A stretch of DNA of 64,000 nt from Methylomagnum ishizawai (GCF_019670005.1 NZ_AP019783.1:950501-1014500); one strand, 5' to 3'; positions 46,098 to 58,053 are shown, numbered from the stretch's first letter. Notes: generated by a model not told the origin, from the sequence alone. Program-made: numbers and translations.

Positions 46098-47129
46098 AAG
46101 ATTAAGCCCCCAAGAGCTGAAGTTCGCGGAATCCCACACCGTCCGGTCCGGGCGGCGATGGGTGGATTTATTGACAACGGAGCGGTGGTTTAAAGCGCCT
46201 GCGACTAATATGGCAAGCATAGCTTAAAAAATCCGGTTTATAGGTGATAGGTATCGGGGTATTTTTGGGATTTATCCCCGTGGCGATGGCGAGACAATTT
46301 TATATTTAACAGCGCATGTAAGCATGAAAATTTAATGACTATGTCGTAAAAAATGAATCTGAATATTTACATATTTAAAGCGTGGTCGATACGCAAAATG
46401 TGCGGCTGTTCCGGCGTAATCTATACATTCTTCGCCAGTGGATGGCCGGATGCGGCGCTGGCTTGTGATACTTCGCCCGAGCGGTCGCCGGAGGGCTCGA
46501 TAGCAATGATTAGCAAACATCATGCCGACATTGGTCGCCAGGAAAATGTGATAGTATTCACAGTCCAGCCGGATCGGAACAAACCAAAATTGCAGCCCCG
46601 CAAAAAATGACTGCAAGCTTGGTATGGACTCCTGGAATGGCTTGTTTTTGGTGGGTGGCTTAAATAGGGTATTTTGGCTGGGTTGCGGCCCGGAATGGGC
46701 CAAATGATAAGCGTTATCTTTGGAAGTGTTGGCGAGGGTATCGAGCGGCTATGCCAGCCGCGCCGCGATCCATAACCCTCCGGCCCGGCCCGTCCGGGCG
46801 CGACAGACCCGCCTTATAAAAGGACGCGGGACCAAGCCATCCCCGTCATCGCGACGCAGCGCCCGGCCCGTCCAAGCCACCGATTTTTATTGTGGTCGCA
46901 CTGAATTTTCAGTACCCTGCACCGCGGTTTGCGCCGCCATGGAAACGGACAATCAATCCAATCCGCGTGCAGCCACCCTTGACAAAGTGGCGCACAAGGG
47001 ACCGGATCACCCAATAGGGAAACGTTCCGCCAACCCGCCGGTTCGTTGGAAAAAACCGGCACGCCAAGCCAAGCAAGCAATAAGAAATTCGGAAACCTAC
47101 TGACAGAGAAGAGAGAGGAGGAAACTATC
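46098..47129. other. Long intergenic region between the dehydrogenase and hppA
   Basis: 1032 bp without a convincing gene. From about 46200 to 46720 it is notably AT-rich compared with the rest, with several runs such as AAAAAATCC, TTATATTTAAC and ATATTTAAAG; it should hold divergent promoters for the PQQ operon and for hppA. Open frames at 46353-46610 and 46720-47103 show no family resemblance and no ribosome binding site. A clear AGGAGG lies just before the hppA GTG. Confidence 0.6.
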
Positions 47130-49241
<2,112 letters not shown>

Positions 49242-49265
49242 GCTAAACCGTCCTTCCGGGCCGAT

Positions 49266-49304
49266 AAAAAAGCCCGCCTCCCTCACGGGGGGGCGGGCTT
49301 TTTG
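49266..49304 (+). terminator. Terminator of hppA
   Basis: AAAAAAGCCCGCCTCCC-TCAC-GGGGGGGCGGGCTTTTT, 25 bp past the hppA stop, strong stem and T-run. Confidence 0.9.
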
Positions 49305-49463
49305 TTTGGGGCTTATCAACCAATCCCGCGGGCCTGTCGGTTTTATTCAACCACGACCGCCTTGGCCTGATACACTGCCCGTCCTTCCCGGTCCGGTTAT
49401 ACGGCCCCGGATGGGTCGACAGACAGCGTTGTTAATGCCCGTGTATGTATAAGGAGAACCGCG

Positions 49464-52046
49464 ATGTCACCATTCCCATTAGAGGTGCCGGCCTTGGCCG
49501 CGGCGAAGCTCAAATCCTACGGAGCCCTGGGCTTGTGCTTGTGGCTGGGCGGGACCGGGTGGGCGCGGGCGGAACCCGATTTCGCCGCCATCCCCAACGA
49601 CCGTCTGACCGGCGCTTTCCATATCGCCACCGCGACGGCGGACCTGGACGCCGACGGCAAGGCCGATCTGGTCACGGCCAATTTCGACGACAACACCGTG
49701 TCCGTGGTCCTGGGCCGGGGCGACGGGACTTTCCAGGCCAAGGTGGATTATCCGGTGGGCAGCTTCCCGGCGGGGGTGGTGGTGGCCGATTTCAACCGCG
49801 ACGGCAAGCCGGATATCGCCACCGCCAACTGGGGGGGCACCACGGTGTCGGTATTGAACGGCCTGGGCGACGGGACGTTCGGGATCAAGAAGGATTATCC
49901 GGCCCGGCAAAGCTCCTACCGCATCGCCGCGGCGGATATCAATGGCGATGGCTATATCGACCTCGCCACCGTGGGGTATAACGGGCGGAATTATGGCGTC
50001 TCGGTCCTGCTCGGCAACGGCGGGGGGACCCTGTTCAATTTTATCGGCAGGTATGTCACGTCCGGCAATACCTATGCCCTGGCGGCGGCGGACCTGAACG
50101 GCGATGGCAGGGCGGATATCGCCGCCGCCAACGAAAAGGGCGCGGATTCCACCGTCACCGTCTGGTTCGCCGATGGCGCGGGCCTTTTGTGGAACGGCAA
50201 GCATTATCCCGTGGGCCGCGATCCCATCGGGCTGGTCGTGGCGGATCTCGACGGCGATGGCAAGCCCGACCTCGCCACGGCCAACACCGGCGACGATACG
50301 GTGTCGGTGCTGCTGGGCCTGGGCGGCGGCCTATTCGGGGCGCGGGCCGACTATGGAGCGGGGCAAACCCCCCAGGCGCTGGCTGCGGCGGACCTCGACG
50401 GCGACGGCAAGCCCGACCTCGCCACGGCCAATAACAAAGGCGGGGCGGTGTCGGTGCTGTTGGGCCTGGGTGCCGGCAAGTTCAAGCCCAAGGCCGATTA
50501 TGGCCGCGGATCGGCCACGTCCGTGGTGGTGGCCGATTTCAACGGCGACCAGCGGCGCGACCTGGCCTTGGGTCGGGGCGGGGACAACACCTACGACGTA
50601 CTCCTGGGCGATGGCTCGGGCGGCCTGTCCGGGCCGGAAATCCCCAAGGGCGTCTATGCCGTGGGCTTGAATCCCGCCCAGGCGGTGGTGGCCGACCTCG
50701 ACCACGATGGCCGTTTGGATGTCGCCACGGCCAACTGGGGCGACGACAGCGTGTCGGTGCTGGGCGGCAACGGGGATGGGACTTTGCGGGCGGCGGTGCG
50801 TTATGCAGTGGGCCGGGCGCCCCGCGCCCTGGCGGCGGGCCGCCTGAACCCGGACCACAGGCCGGAGTTGGTCACGATCAGCAGCTATTGGAACGGGTCG
50901 GGCTATAGCAATAGCTTCTCGGTCCTGCTCGCCCGCGGGGCCGGTGGTTACCGGGCCAAGCTGGATTATCCGGTGGCGCACAGCGGCTCTTTGATGTCGG
51001 TCGCCGTGGCCGACCTCGACCGGGATGGCCGGGGCGATGTGGTGATCGGGAGCAGTGGCGGGGCCGTCCCGGTGTTTTTCGGCCGGGGCGATGGCACGTT
51101 CCAGGCCGAGGTGGATATTCCCACCGGCCTGATCGGGGCCGGGAGGGCCACGGTGGCCGATCTGAACGGCGACGGTTTTCCCGACCTCGCCATCACGGGC
51201 TATGCCGCGGCCGGTCCCCAGGTCGCCAGCCTGCTCGGCGACGGCGGCGGCGGTTTCCAGCCCGCCGGGAGCTACAACGTGTCCAGCGGCGTCTATGGCT
51301 TGGCGGCGGGGGATATCAACGGCGATGGCAAGACCGACCTCGCGGCCTGCAATCCAGGCAGCGACAACGATGTCGCGGTCTTGTTCGGCAACGGCGATGG
51401 CGGTTTCCAGCCATACCAGGCATTGAAGGTCGGGCGTTATTGCAACGCCGTCGCCATCTTCGATGCCAACGGCCAGCGCGGCCTCATGGCCGCCAATGGT
51501 TGGGACGATACCGTGTCGGTACTGCCCGGCAAAAGCGATGGCACTTTCTTGGCGGAACGGGATTTCGGCGTCGGCCATGCGCCCATGGATGTCGTGGCGG
51601 GCGATCTGAACGGCGATGGCAAGCCCGACCTCGTCACCGCCAACTGGGCCGATAGCAGCGTGTCGGTGTTGCAGAACACCACGGTCCTGCCCAACGATCT
51701 CGCCCTGGCGGTCAGCGGCCCGGCCACGGCCACGGTGGGCACGCCCATCGATTATGCCTTCACCGTCACCAACGCTTCCCATCTCAAGACGGCCAGGGTG
51801 AGGGTCGCGGGCAACCTGGGCGACCTCGCCCGATATGCCGCGCCGCTGCCGGGCTTCTGCAAAAGCAAGGCCCAGGTCGTGACCTGTACGCTCGGCGAAC
51901 TCGCTCCTGGACAGTCGCAAGGTTTCACCCTCCAGGCGGTGCCCATCGCGGCGGGTAAGCTGGGCTTCAAGGCCCAGGTGTCGGGCCAGGAAGCCGATCC
52001 CAATCCGGTCAATAATGTGGTCAAGCTCCAGACCCAAGTGGATTGA
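49464..52046 (+). CDS. Secreted FG-GAP/VCBS repeat protein
   Basis: The 860-residue protein has a signal peptide (about 1-34, ending TGWARAEPDF) and at least ten FG-GAP/VCBS-like repeats with the pattern VVVADFNRDGKPDIATANWG or ADLDGDGKPDLATANTGDDT, which should fold as a calcium-binding beta-propeller. The last 100 residues (LALAVSGPATATVGTPIDYA to CTLGELAPGQSQGFTLQ) resemble a DUF11-type domain. Such proteins are exported and often act in adhesion or surface structure. AAGGAGAA precedes the ATG. Confidence 0.85.
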   Translation: MSPFPLEVPALAAAKLKSYGALGLCLWLGGTGWARAEPDFAAIPNDRLTGAFHIATATADLDADGKADLVTANFDDNTVSVVLGRGDGTFQAKVDYPVGSFPAGVVVADFNRDGKPDIATANWGGTTVSVLNGLGDGTFGIKKDYPARQSSYRIAAADINGDGYIDLATVGYNGRNYGVSVLLGNGGGTLFNFIGRYVTSGNTYALAAADLNGDGRADIAAANEKGADSTVTVWFADGAGLLWNGKHYPVGRDPIGLVVADLDGDGKPDLATANTGDDTVSVLLGLGGGLFGARADYGAGQTPQALAAADLDGDGKPDLATANNKGGAVSVLLGLGAGKFKPKADYGRGSATSVVVADFNGDQRRDLALGRGGDNTYDVLLGDGSGGLSGPEIPKGVYAVGLNPAQAVVADLDHDGRLDVATANWGDDSVSVLGGNGDGTLRAAVRYAVGRAPRALAAGRLNPDHRPELVTISSYWNGSGYSNSFSVLLARGAGGYRAKLDYPVAHSGSLMSVAVADLDRDGRGDVVIGSSGGAVPVFFGRGDGTFQAEVDIPTGLIGAGRATVADLNGDGFPDLAITGYAAAGPQVASLLGDGGGGFQPAGSYNVSSGVYGLAAGDINGDGKTDLAACNPGSDNDVAVLFGNGDGGFQPYQALKVGRYCNAVAIFDANGQRGLMAANGWDDTVSVLPGKSDGTFLAERDFGVGHAPMDVVAGDLNGDGKPDLVTANWADSSVSVLQNTTVLPNDLALAVSGPATATVGTPIDYAFTVTNASHLKTARVRVAGNLGDLARYAAPLPGFCKSKAQVVTCTLGELAPGQSQGFTLQAVPIAAGKLGFKAQVSGQEADPNPVNNVVKLQTQVD

Positions 52047-52189
52047 GCGCCACCGTTGGAACAGGCCGCGGGAGGTGGTCTGTTCCTCCACCGCCTTAAC
52101 AGCGGGTGCCAGGTGGATGCGTGGAAACTCGCCGGACGCCTGGGTTTCCGATAATCTGCCGCCTCGTTGAGTCCCACAGGAATCCCCCC

Positions 52190-53029
52190 TTGCCCGCCGA
52201 ACAACTGCTCTGGTCCTTCGTCCACCGCCCCTATGTCACCGCCTTCCTGGTCTTCTTCCTGGCCCTGTCCTGGCTGGAACAGGGCGGGCGGCGCACCGCG
52301 CTCTGGGTTGTCACCAGCTACCTCGTGGCCTTCGCCGCCGAATGGGGCAGCATCAACCATGGCATTCCCTTCGGGGTTTACGTCTACCACTACGACGCGC
52401 TCCAGAACGACCTGGTGGTCTTGGGCGTGCCGTTCTTCGACACGCTGTCGTTCGCCTTCCTGAGCTATGTCAGCTTCTCGTTCGCGCAGTTCTTCCTCTC
52501 GCCCTTGTCGGTGCGCGGGCTGGACCTGCGCCGCGCCACCCCGCCCCAGGTCCGGGGCTCCTGGGCCGCGTTGCTACTGGGTTCGTTCCTGATGACCGTG
52601 GTGGACCTGATCGTCGATCCCATCGCCAACTTGGGCAAATATTGGTTCCTCGGCGACATCTACCATTACCCCGACCCCGGCATCCATTTCGGCGTGACCT
52701 TCGCCAACTATTGCGGCTGGTTCGTGGTGGCGGCCACCACCATCGCCATCAACCAAAGGCTGGACGCGGCGTTGGCCCGGCGCGGCCATCCTCCGCCCGA
52801 CGCTGCGTCATGGCCCGGCCTGGGCGGGTTCGCGCCCTGCTTCTGGGCCGGGATCGTGCTGTTCCAACTGGGGGTGACGTGGTGGGTGGCGTATAGCGGC
52901 CAGCCCGGTTTGGACGCGGCCCGCGTCCAGCTCCAGGCGGTGACCGGCAGTTATATCCTGGCCCCGGTTTTGGTCCTGGCGGCGGCGCGGTTGGCCAATC
53001 CCGGTCCGGGTCCGGGGTCGGCGGGATAG
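52190..53029 (+). CDS. Carotenoid biosynthesis-like membrane protein (DUF422 family)
   Basis: The 279-residue protein has seven or so hydrophobic helices and the DUF422 motifs WGSINHGIPFGVYVYHYD and TVVDLIVDPIANLGKYWFLG, then IYHYPDPGIHFGVTFANYCG. The family includes CruF, the carotenoid 1',2'-hydratase. The exact reaction is uncertain. The TTG at 52190 (LPAEQLLWSFVHRPYV) is the best start; a frame-consistent GTG at 52106 adds a sequence unlike the family. The 3' end overlaps the converging msrQ by 79 bp. Confidence 0.75.
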   Translation: MPAEQLLWSFVHRPYVTAFLVFFLALSWLEQGGRRTALWVVTSYLVAFAAEWGSINHGIPFGVYVYHYDALQNDLVVLGVPFFDTLSFAFLSYVSFSFAQFFLSPLSVRGLDLRRATPPQVRGSWAALLLGSFLMTVVDLIVDPIANLGKYWFLGDIYHYPDPGIHFGVTFANYCGWFVVAATTIAINQRLDAALARRGHPPPDAASWPGLGGFAPCFWAGIVLFQLGVTWWVAYSGQPGLDAARVQLQAVTGSYILAPVLVLAAARLANPGPGPGSAG

Positions 53030-53631
53030 CTGGCGGGATTGAGGGGGGTTCCGGTCCATCTGGCCCAGAATAGGCCGAGCAGCGCCAGAATATAATAGGC
53101 GGGCAGGGTAATATCGCGTTTGACCAGCCACAGATAATGGAATACCGCCGCTATCGCGATCCCATAGGTCAGGCGGTGCAATAGCTTCCAATTGCGCCCG
53201 CCCATCCGTTTCATCATGGTATTGGTGGAGGTCAGCGCCAGGGGGATCATCAATGCGAAGGCTAGGCAGCCCGCCGCGATATAAGGGCGGAAGGCCATAT
53301 CCTTGAGGATTTCCCGCCAATCGAAAAACTGGTCGAATATCAAATAGGCCAGGACGTGCAGGCAGGCGTAGAAGAAAGCATATAAAGCCAGGGTCCTGCG
53401 CAGGCGCATCAGCCAATTCCAGCCCAATATCCGCCGCAAAGGCGTCACGGCCAGGGTCGTCATCAATAGGTTGAGGGACCAAATCCCGGTGGTATGGGTA
53501 ATCTCCGCCACCGGGTCCGGGCCGAACGCAGCGAGGGCGGCGGCGGCGAGCAAGCGGGTGCCGGGAATCAGGCAGGCTATGAACAGGGCGAGCTTGAGAT
53601 AGGCGATTTGGGTTGGCGAAGGGTGTCGCAT
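52951..53631 (-). CDS. msrQ: Ferric-reductase-like haem membrane protein MsrQ
   Basis: The 226-residue protein has about six membrane helices and conserved haem-binding His residues (ITHTTGIWSLNLL, FFYACLHVLAYLI, WKLLHRLTYGIAIAAVFHYL). It matches MsrQ, which passes electrons from the quinone pool to the periplasmic methionine sulfoxide reductase MsrP. MsrP is not next to it here. The final 25 residues are Pro/Gly/Ala-rich and are encoded opposite the DUF422 gene end. Confidence 0.85.
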   Translation of the reverse strand: MRHPSPTQIAYLKLALFIACLIPGTRLLAAAALAAFGPDPVAEITHTTGIWSLNLLMTTLAVTPLRRILGWNWLMRLRRTLALYAFFYACLHVLAYLIFDQFFDWREILKDMAFRPYIAAGCLAFALMIPLALTSTNTMMKRMGGRNWKLLHRLTYGIAIAAVFHYLWLVKRDITLPAYYILALLGLFWARWTGTPLNPASYPADPGPGPGLANRAAARTKTGARI

Positions 53632-54010
53632 GGGAATTCAGCCCTTGATCCGTTATTTTAAGCGACCCGGCCATGCGGCGGGTCTGGAGCGCGGGCTGGG
53701 ATTGGCCCGTATAAATCCAAGTTATATTCCAGCCCGGCCTGGTTTGGGTTTCTGTGAATCAACGATAGGATTTCATGGGCGCAAAAAATCCCTATTATGC
53801 AGCGCGTATACCAAGCCCCAGGTATTCTATGGTACCTGCTGATGCTTGGGGTTTATCTCTCCCGGGTTTCGCTGTTGCCGCCCGATAATAGAACCCCGCT
53901 CCAAGGTGGTTACGATAGCTTGGAGCGGAAACCCGGCCATTTGGTTCCGAACCAAAACCTTCCGCCGTGGTCTTAATGGCGCAAAGCGGTTATCGATAAG
54001 GAGTGCCACC
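53632..54010. other. Intergenic region with imperfect hairpin
   Basis: 379 bp without a gene. At 53811-53849 an inverted repeat can fold as CCAAGC/GCTTGG enclosing CAGGTA/TACCTG with an 8-base loop. It may be an operator or a leader structure of the downstream desaturase gene, which has ATAAGGAGTGCCACC before its ATG. The region around 53650-53730 is AT-richer and likely holds promoters. Confidence 0.4.
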
Positions 54011-54895
54011 ATGTCGGATTCCCCATTAAGTCCCATCGCCGACCCCTTCGTCCGCGCGGCCAATGCGGCCACCTCCGGGGTGAATGACGATCTCCTCGCC
54101 TTGCTGGTGGTCCTGTCCTTGTTCGGATTCGCCCTGGTCGAACACCGGCGGCCTTTCCTGCGGCCCGGAATCCGGGCGCTCAAGACTTCCTATTTCACCA
54201 ATGTCTGCCTTTTCCTGTTCAACGATATCACCCTTTCCCTGCTGTCGATCCCGACCCTGTATTTCGTGGCGCAACAGCTTTCCGGCCTGGGTTTGTTGAG
54301 CGGTATGGAAGAGGGGGTGGCCAAGTATGCCTTGACTTTGGTCCTGTTGGATTTCGCGATGTATGTCTGGCATTACGCGACCCATCATTGCGATGCCTTG
54401 TGGGTTTTTCACAAGGTCCACCATAGCGACCGGACCTTGAACGTCACCACCGGCCTGCGCTTCCATATGGGGGAACTGTTCCTGGAGGTGCTGGTGCGGG
54501 TGGCGTTCATCGGCTTGATCGGGGTGGCGGCGAACGCGGTCTTGGTCGGGCAGACCATCATCACCTTGTTCGTGCTGTTCCATCATACCAATGTCAGCTT
54601 CCCCGCCGAGCGCGTCCTGTCCAAGTTGTTCATCGTGCCGAGGCTCCACAGGCTGCACCATTCCACCCTGCGCTGGCAGCACGATAGCAATTACGGGGCG
54701 ATCTTCTCGATCTGGGACCGGATGTTCGGCACCCTGGCCGAGCAGGAACCCGCCGCCATCGGTTTGGACGGGGTCGACGAACTGCGTTTCTTCGACCTGC
54801 TCAAATATGGCCTGACCCACCGCATCAAGTTCAAGCCTGCGCCGGTGTCCGGCCAAGCGCTACGGGACTGGATGAAGAAAACCTCGTATCTGTGA
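54011..54895 (+). CDS. Sterol desaturase/fatty acid hydroxylase family protein
   Basis: The 294-residue membrane enzyme has four or so hydrophobic segments and the three His boxes that hold a di-iron centre: HYATHH, HKVHHS and RLHRLHHS, with an additional HHTNVSFP. It is likely a lipid or sterol/hopanoid hydroxylase or desaturase. The substrate cannot be decided from sequence; methanotrophs of this lineage make sterols and hopanoids. The gene appears monocistronic. Confidence 0.82.
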   Translation: MSDSPLSPIADPFVRAANAATSGVNDDLLALLVVLSLFGFALVEHRRPFLRPGIRALKTSYFTNVCLFLFNDITLSLLSIPTLYFVAQQLSGLGLLSGMEEGVAKYALTLVLLDFAMYVWHYATHHCDALWVFHKVHHSDRTLNVTTGLRFHMGELFLEVLVRVAFIGLIGVAANAVLVGQTIITLFVLFHHTNVSFPAERVLSKLFIVPRLHRLHHSTLRWQHDSNYGAIFSIWDRMFGTLAEQEPAAIGLDGVDELRFFDLLKYGLTHRIKFKPAPVSGQALRDWMKKTSYL

Positions 54896-55208
54896 GGGCG
54901 GACCCGTCCGCCGCCGCGCCGTATCCCAGCCAGCTTGTCCGCCCTGTTCCGGTGCGGGTCGGCGTGATCGCCGCCCCGGCTTCCGGTGCCTGTCTGCCTG
55001 ACCCCGCGCCGATCCCGGCGTTTCCAGGCCGCGGCGGACATGGACGCCGCCGTATCCGGTCTTATAATTGCAGCAAAATCAAGGCCGACCCCCAGGTCGC
55101 GCCGACACCGGCTTAGCCATCGCAAGGCTTCCGTTTCCAGGACGTTCCAGGACTGGCCATGCCGGAACCTTGTCTCCATGCCCACACCCTGATCGAAAAC
55201 TCGCCACC
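54896..55208. other. Intergenic region upstream of the zeta-like gene
   Basis: 313 bp without a gene. CTTATAATTGCAGC at about 55061-55074 could contain the -10 of the downstream gene (TATAAT at 55063-55068). An antitoxin-like small gene is not seen. Confidence 0.45.
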
Positions 55209-57401
55209 ATGATCAATGCCAACATCCCCTATATTTCCGGTTATCCGCAACTCAAGAAACTGCGGATAGCCCTGGCGGTTTACCAAGCCACGAAATTGCT
55301 GTCCAAGCTCCAACAAGAATCCGAGGGCACGGTTTCCCACGATCAATCCAAACGGGTGACCTATCTGACCGCGCTGTTCTCGCGCATCCACCGCGACCTG
55401 TTCCACGATTGGAGGGAACAAGCCTCCGCCCCGCACCGCCCCGGCAGCATGACCGACGCCGACAAGCGCCGCGAATTCCGCGCCACCATCGAGCGCTTGG
55501 TGCTGGACGGCGAGGCCAACCGCGACACCGCGTTCTTCGACAACAACGGCTTCGTCATCAAGACCGACAACATCGCCGAGCGCCTGGCCGCGTTCTACCA
55601 CAAGATGCGCAGCGTCCGGCCCTTCGCCTATGGCAACCGCATCACCCTGGATTTCTTCATGTCGGCGCTGGGGAATTTGCCCGCGTTCAAGGCGGTGTAC
55701 GAACAGGGCATCGATTTCCGGCGGCTGGAGGCCGCCGACGCCACCGCCCTGCACGATCCCGGCACCGGCATCGAGGCCATCACCGCGGCCTTTGAACACG
55801 CCCTGGACCCGACCCGCACCAAGAGCCTGGAAAACATGCCCAACGGCTATGGGCGCTGGCCGGAGAACAAGAAATTCGTGACGGCGATTCCCTTCCTCTC
55901 GCACCGCACCCCCGATGGCATCGATTGCCTGGTGACGGTGAACGGCGGCTTGGTGCCCTTGGACAGCGTCAAGGACCGGCTGTCGATCCCCGGCAAGCAA
56001 ATCGCCGATTATCCTTTGAGCCTGTCGGAGAACATCATCGGCTACCTGCCCGGCACCGAGCATCTGCGGGTGGCGGGCAAGACCGAGATCGACGGCATCC
56101 AGGTCGGCGAGAACGGCGTCGCGCCCTTGTTCTGCCTGGATATCAACATGCTGACCGGGCTGCGCTCGCCCAGCCATACCGAACTCCTGGAAGTGCTGAA
56201 GGAATGCGAGGGCGACCATGCCTCGGTCTTCAGCCTCGCCAATAACAAGCGGCTCAAGAACAAGCTGCTGGCCGCCGCCAGCGGCGATTCCCGCCTGGAA
56301 CGCACCATCGAAATCGCCTACGAACGGCTGGGCAAGATCAGCCGCAAGCTCGACGCCTGCCTGGACAAGATTTACGAGAACAAATATCCCGTCGCCAACC
56401 CCATGCTGTTCATGTGCTTGGGCGGCGCGGGTTCCGGCAAGAGCGCGGTGGAGGAGATCGCCAGGGCGCAATGCGGCGATAATTTCGTCACCACCTCGCT
56501 GGACGAATTCCGCAAGGAAAGCGATCTCTACACCGTGCTGACCGCCGCCAACCACCATTCCGACGATTATGTCTTCGTCGAGCCTTTCGCCAACCGCCTG
56601 CGCGACATGGTGGCGAACTACGCCAAGGAGGAGCGTTTCAACCTGCTCTACGACGGCACCGGCATTCCTTATAAGCCGCGCTATTCGACCATCGTCGAGA
56701 TTTTCCGCGCCGCCGATTTCGAGGTGCAGATGACGGCGGTGGACGCCTTTATCGTCAAGCCGGAAGGGCGCGAGGCCGAACTGACCCGGTCGTCGGTGGC
56801 GGGCACGGTGAAGCAGCGCTTCGACCGCACCGGCCGCGCCCTGCCCTGGGTCATCACGGTGGACAAGCATATCCGGGCACCGGGTTCGTTCCTGGACGCG
56901 CTGGAACACCTGGCCTTGCAAAAGCTCTCGCTGTTCGCCAACGACGCCGGGGCCAACCAGCATTATCTGGTGGCGGAAAGCTTCGATTTCTCGGACTACG
57001 AGGTCGAGGAATTGCAGGACCACCAACGGGCGGGCAGCCTGGCCGAGCACCTCAAGACCCTGGTCCGCACCCGGAGCGACTCCGTCCTCCACATCCTGGC
57101 CAAGGGCGGCCCCGACACCATCGAGACCCTGATGGCCCGCAATCCGGTGTTCAACGAGAACAACGTCGCCTATCAGATCTACAGCAACAAGAACGGGCAT
57201 CGGGTGCTGTTGGTCTACAACGTCCGGCGTATGGTGGATTTCGTGGAGAAGCGGCAGTTGAACCCCAACGCCTCGGGCGAACAGGGCTTGCTGCACAAGC
57301 CGGTGGCGATGGCCTTCCATATCGATCCCGGCACCGCCGAACCCTGGAAGACGCGCTTGCAGAACTGCCCGCCGCCGGAGCCGCCGCCCGCTACGGTGTG
57401 A
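55209..57401 (+). CDS. Zeta-toxin-like P-loop kinase with long N-terminal region
   Basis: The 730-residue cytoplasmic protein has an N-terminal region (about 1-395) that I do not recognise and a zeta/PezT-type kinase domain (about 395-600). Its Walker A is CLGGAGSGKSAVEEIA (405-412 for GGAGSGKS), followed by the catalytic-type TTSLDEFRKESDLYTVL and the lid arginines in VKQRFDRTGRALPWV. Zeta toxins phosphorylate UDP-N-acetylglucosamine. The size is two to three times that of typical zeta toxins, and no epsilon-type antitoxin gene adjoins it. A peptidase gene follows by 33 bp. Confidence 0.72.
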   Translation: MINANIPYISGYPQLKKLRIALAVYQATKLLSKLQQESEGTVSHDQSKRVTYLTALFSRIHRDLFHDWREQASAPHRPGSMTDADKRREFRATIERLVLDGEANRDTAFFDNNGFVIKTDNIAERLAAFYHKMRSVRPFAYGNRITLDFFMSALGNLPAFKAVYEQGIDFRRLEAADATALHDPGTGIEAITAAFEHALDPTRTKSLENMPNGYGRWPENKKFVTAIPFLSHRTPDGIDCLVTVNGGLVPLDSVKDRLSIPGKQIADYPLSLSENIIGYLPGTEHLRVAGKTEIDGIQVGENGVAPLFCLDINMLTGLRSPSHTELLEVLKECEGDHASVFSLANNKRLKNKLLAAASGDSRLERTIEIAYERLGKISRKLDACLDKIYENKYPVANPMLFMCLGGAGSGKSAVEEIARAQCGDNFVTTSLDEFRKESDLYTVLTAANHHSDDYVFVEPFANRLRDMVANYAKEERFNLLYDGTGIPYKPRYSTIVEIFRAADFEVQMTAVDAFIVKPEGREAELTRSSVAGTVKQRFDRTGRALPWVITVDKHIRAPGSFLDALEHLALQKLSLFANDAGANQHYLVAESFDFSDYEVEELQDHQRAGSLAEHLKTLVRTRSDSVLHILAKGGPDTIETLMARNPVFNENNVAYQIYSNKNGHRVLLVYNVRRMVDFVEKRQLNPNASGEQGLLHKPVAMAFHIDPGTAEPWKTRLQNCPPPEPPPATV

Positions 57402-57434
57402 GCCTTCCAGCCATAACCCCACGAGGAACTCCCC

Positions 57435-58013
57435 ATGCGCCTCGGCAAACCACGCTTCATCCTGGGCTTCTTGGCGCTGTCCGTGGTTCTATCCTGGAGC
57501 GCGGGCGGATTCCGCGATGCCCTGGGCACGCTCCGCCTGTTCACCGCCCCGGCCCCGGCCCATTTGCCGATGCCGGTCGCGGGCGTGCGGGCCGTGGATA
57601 TCCGCGATAGTTGGGGCGCGCCCCGGCCCGGTGGACGCCGCCATCAGGGCATCGATATCTTCGCGCCCAGGGGACGGGCCATCCTCAGCACCACGCCGGG
57701 ACTCGTGGTCGCGGTCGGGCATAACCGCCTGGGCGGGAACGTCGTGCGGGTGTTGGGGCCGGGGGCCGAATGGCATTATTACGCCCATCTGGACGCCTTC
57801 GGCCCGGTCCGGCCCGGCCTATGGATTCCGGCGGGAACCTTGCTCGGCTATGTCGGCGACTCGGGCAACGCCAAGGGTACGCCCAGCCATCTGCATTACG
57901 GCATCTACCATGCAGGCGGGGCGGTCAATCCCTATCCCCGGCTGGCCGGCGGTCCCCGCCCCGCGCAGATCCAGGGTCCGGGTCCCGCCCGGACCGGGGC
58001 CAAGAAAGGCTGA
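57435..58013 (+). CDS. M23 family metallopeptidase (cell-wall peptidase)
   Basis: The 192-residue protein has an N-terminal membrane anchor or signal (about 1-25) and a LytM/M23 domain with intact zinc ligands: HQGIDIFAPRG (His, Asp) and SHLHYGIYHAGG (His-x-His). It also has VVRVLGPGAEWHYYAHLD and the GYVGDSGNAKGTPSHLHYG end. It should cleave peptidoglycan cross-links in the periplasm. It lies between the zeta-like kinase and a coiled-coil protein, possibly in one transcript. Confidence 0.85.
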   Translation: MRLGKPRFILGFLALSVVLSWSAGGFRDALGTLRLFTAPAPAHLPMPVAGVRAVDIRDSWGAPRPGGRRHQGIDIFAPRGRAILSTTPGLVVAVGHNRLGGNVVRVLGPGAEWHYYAHLDAFGPVRPGLWIPAGTLLGYVGDSGNAKGTPSHLHYGIYHAGGAVNPYPRLAGGPRPAQIQGPGPARTGAKKG

Positions 58014-58053
58014 GCGGCGGGTGCCCATCCAACCCCACAGGAAGTCCCAAGCC

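Noticed and set aside
46353-46610. 85-residue plus-strand open frame in the AT-rich gap
   Set aside because: No ribosome binding site, no recognisable motif and an overlapping minus-strand frame of equal quality.
46720-47103. 127-residue plus-strand open frame before hppA
   Set aside because: Composition typical of non-coding DNA. It ends at the hppA ribosome binding site region and has no family match.
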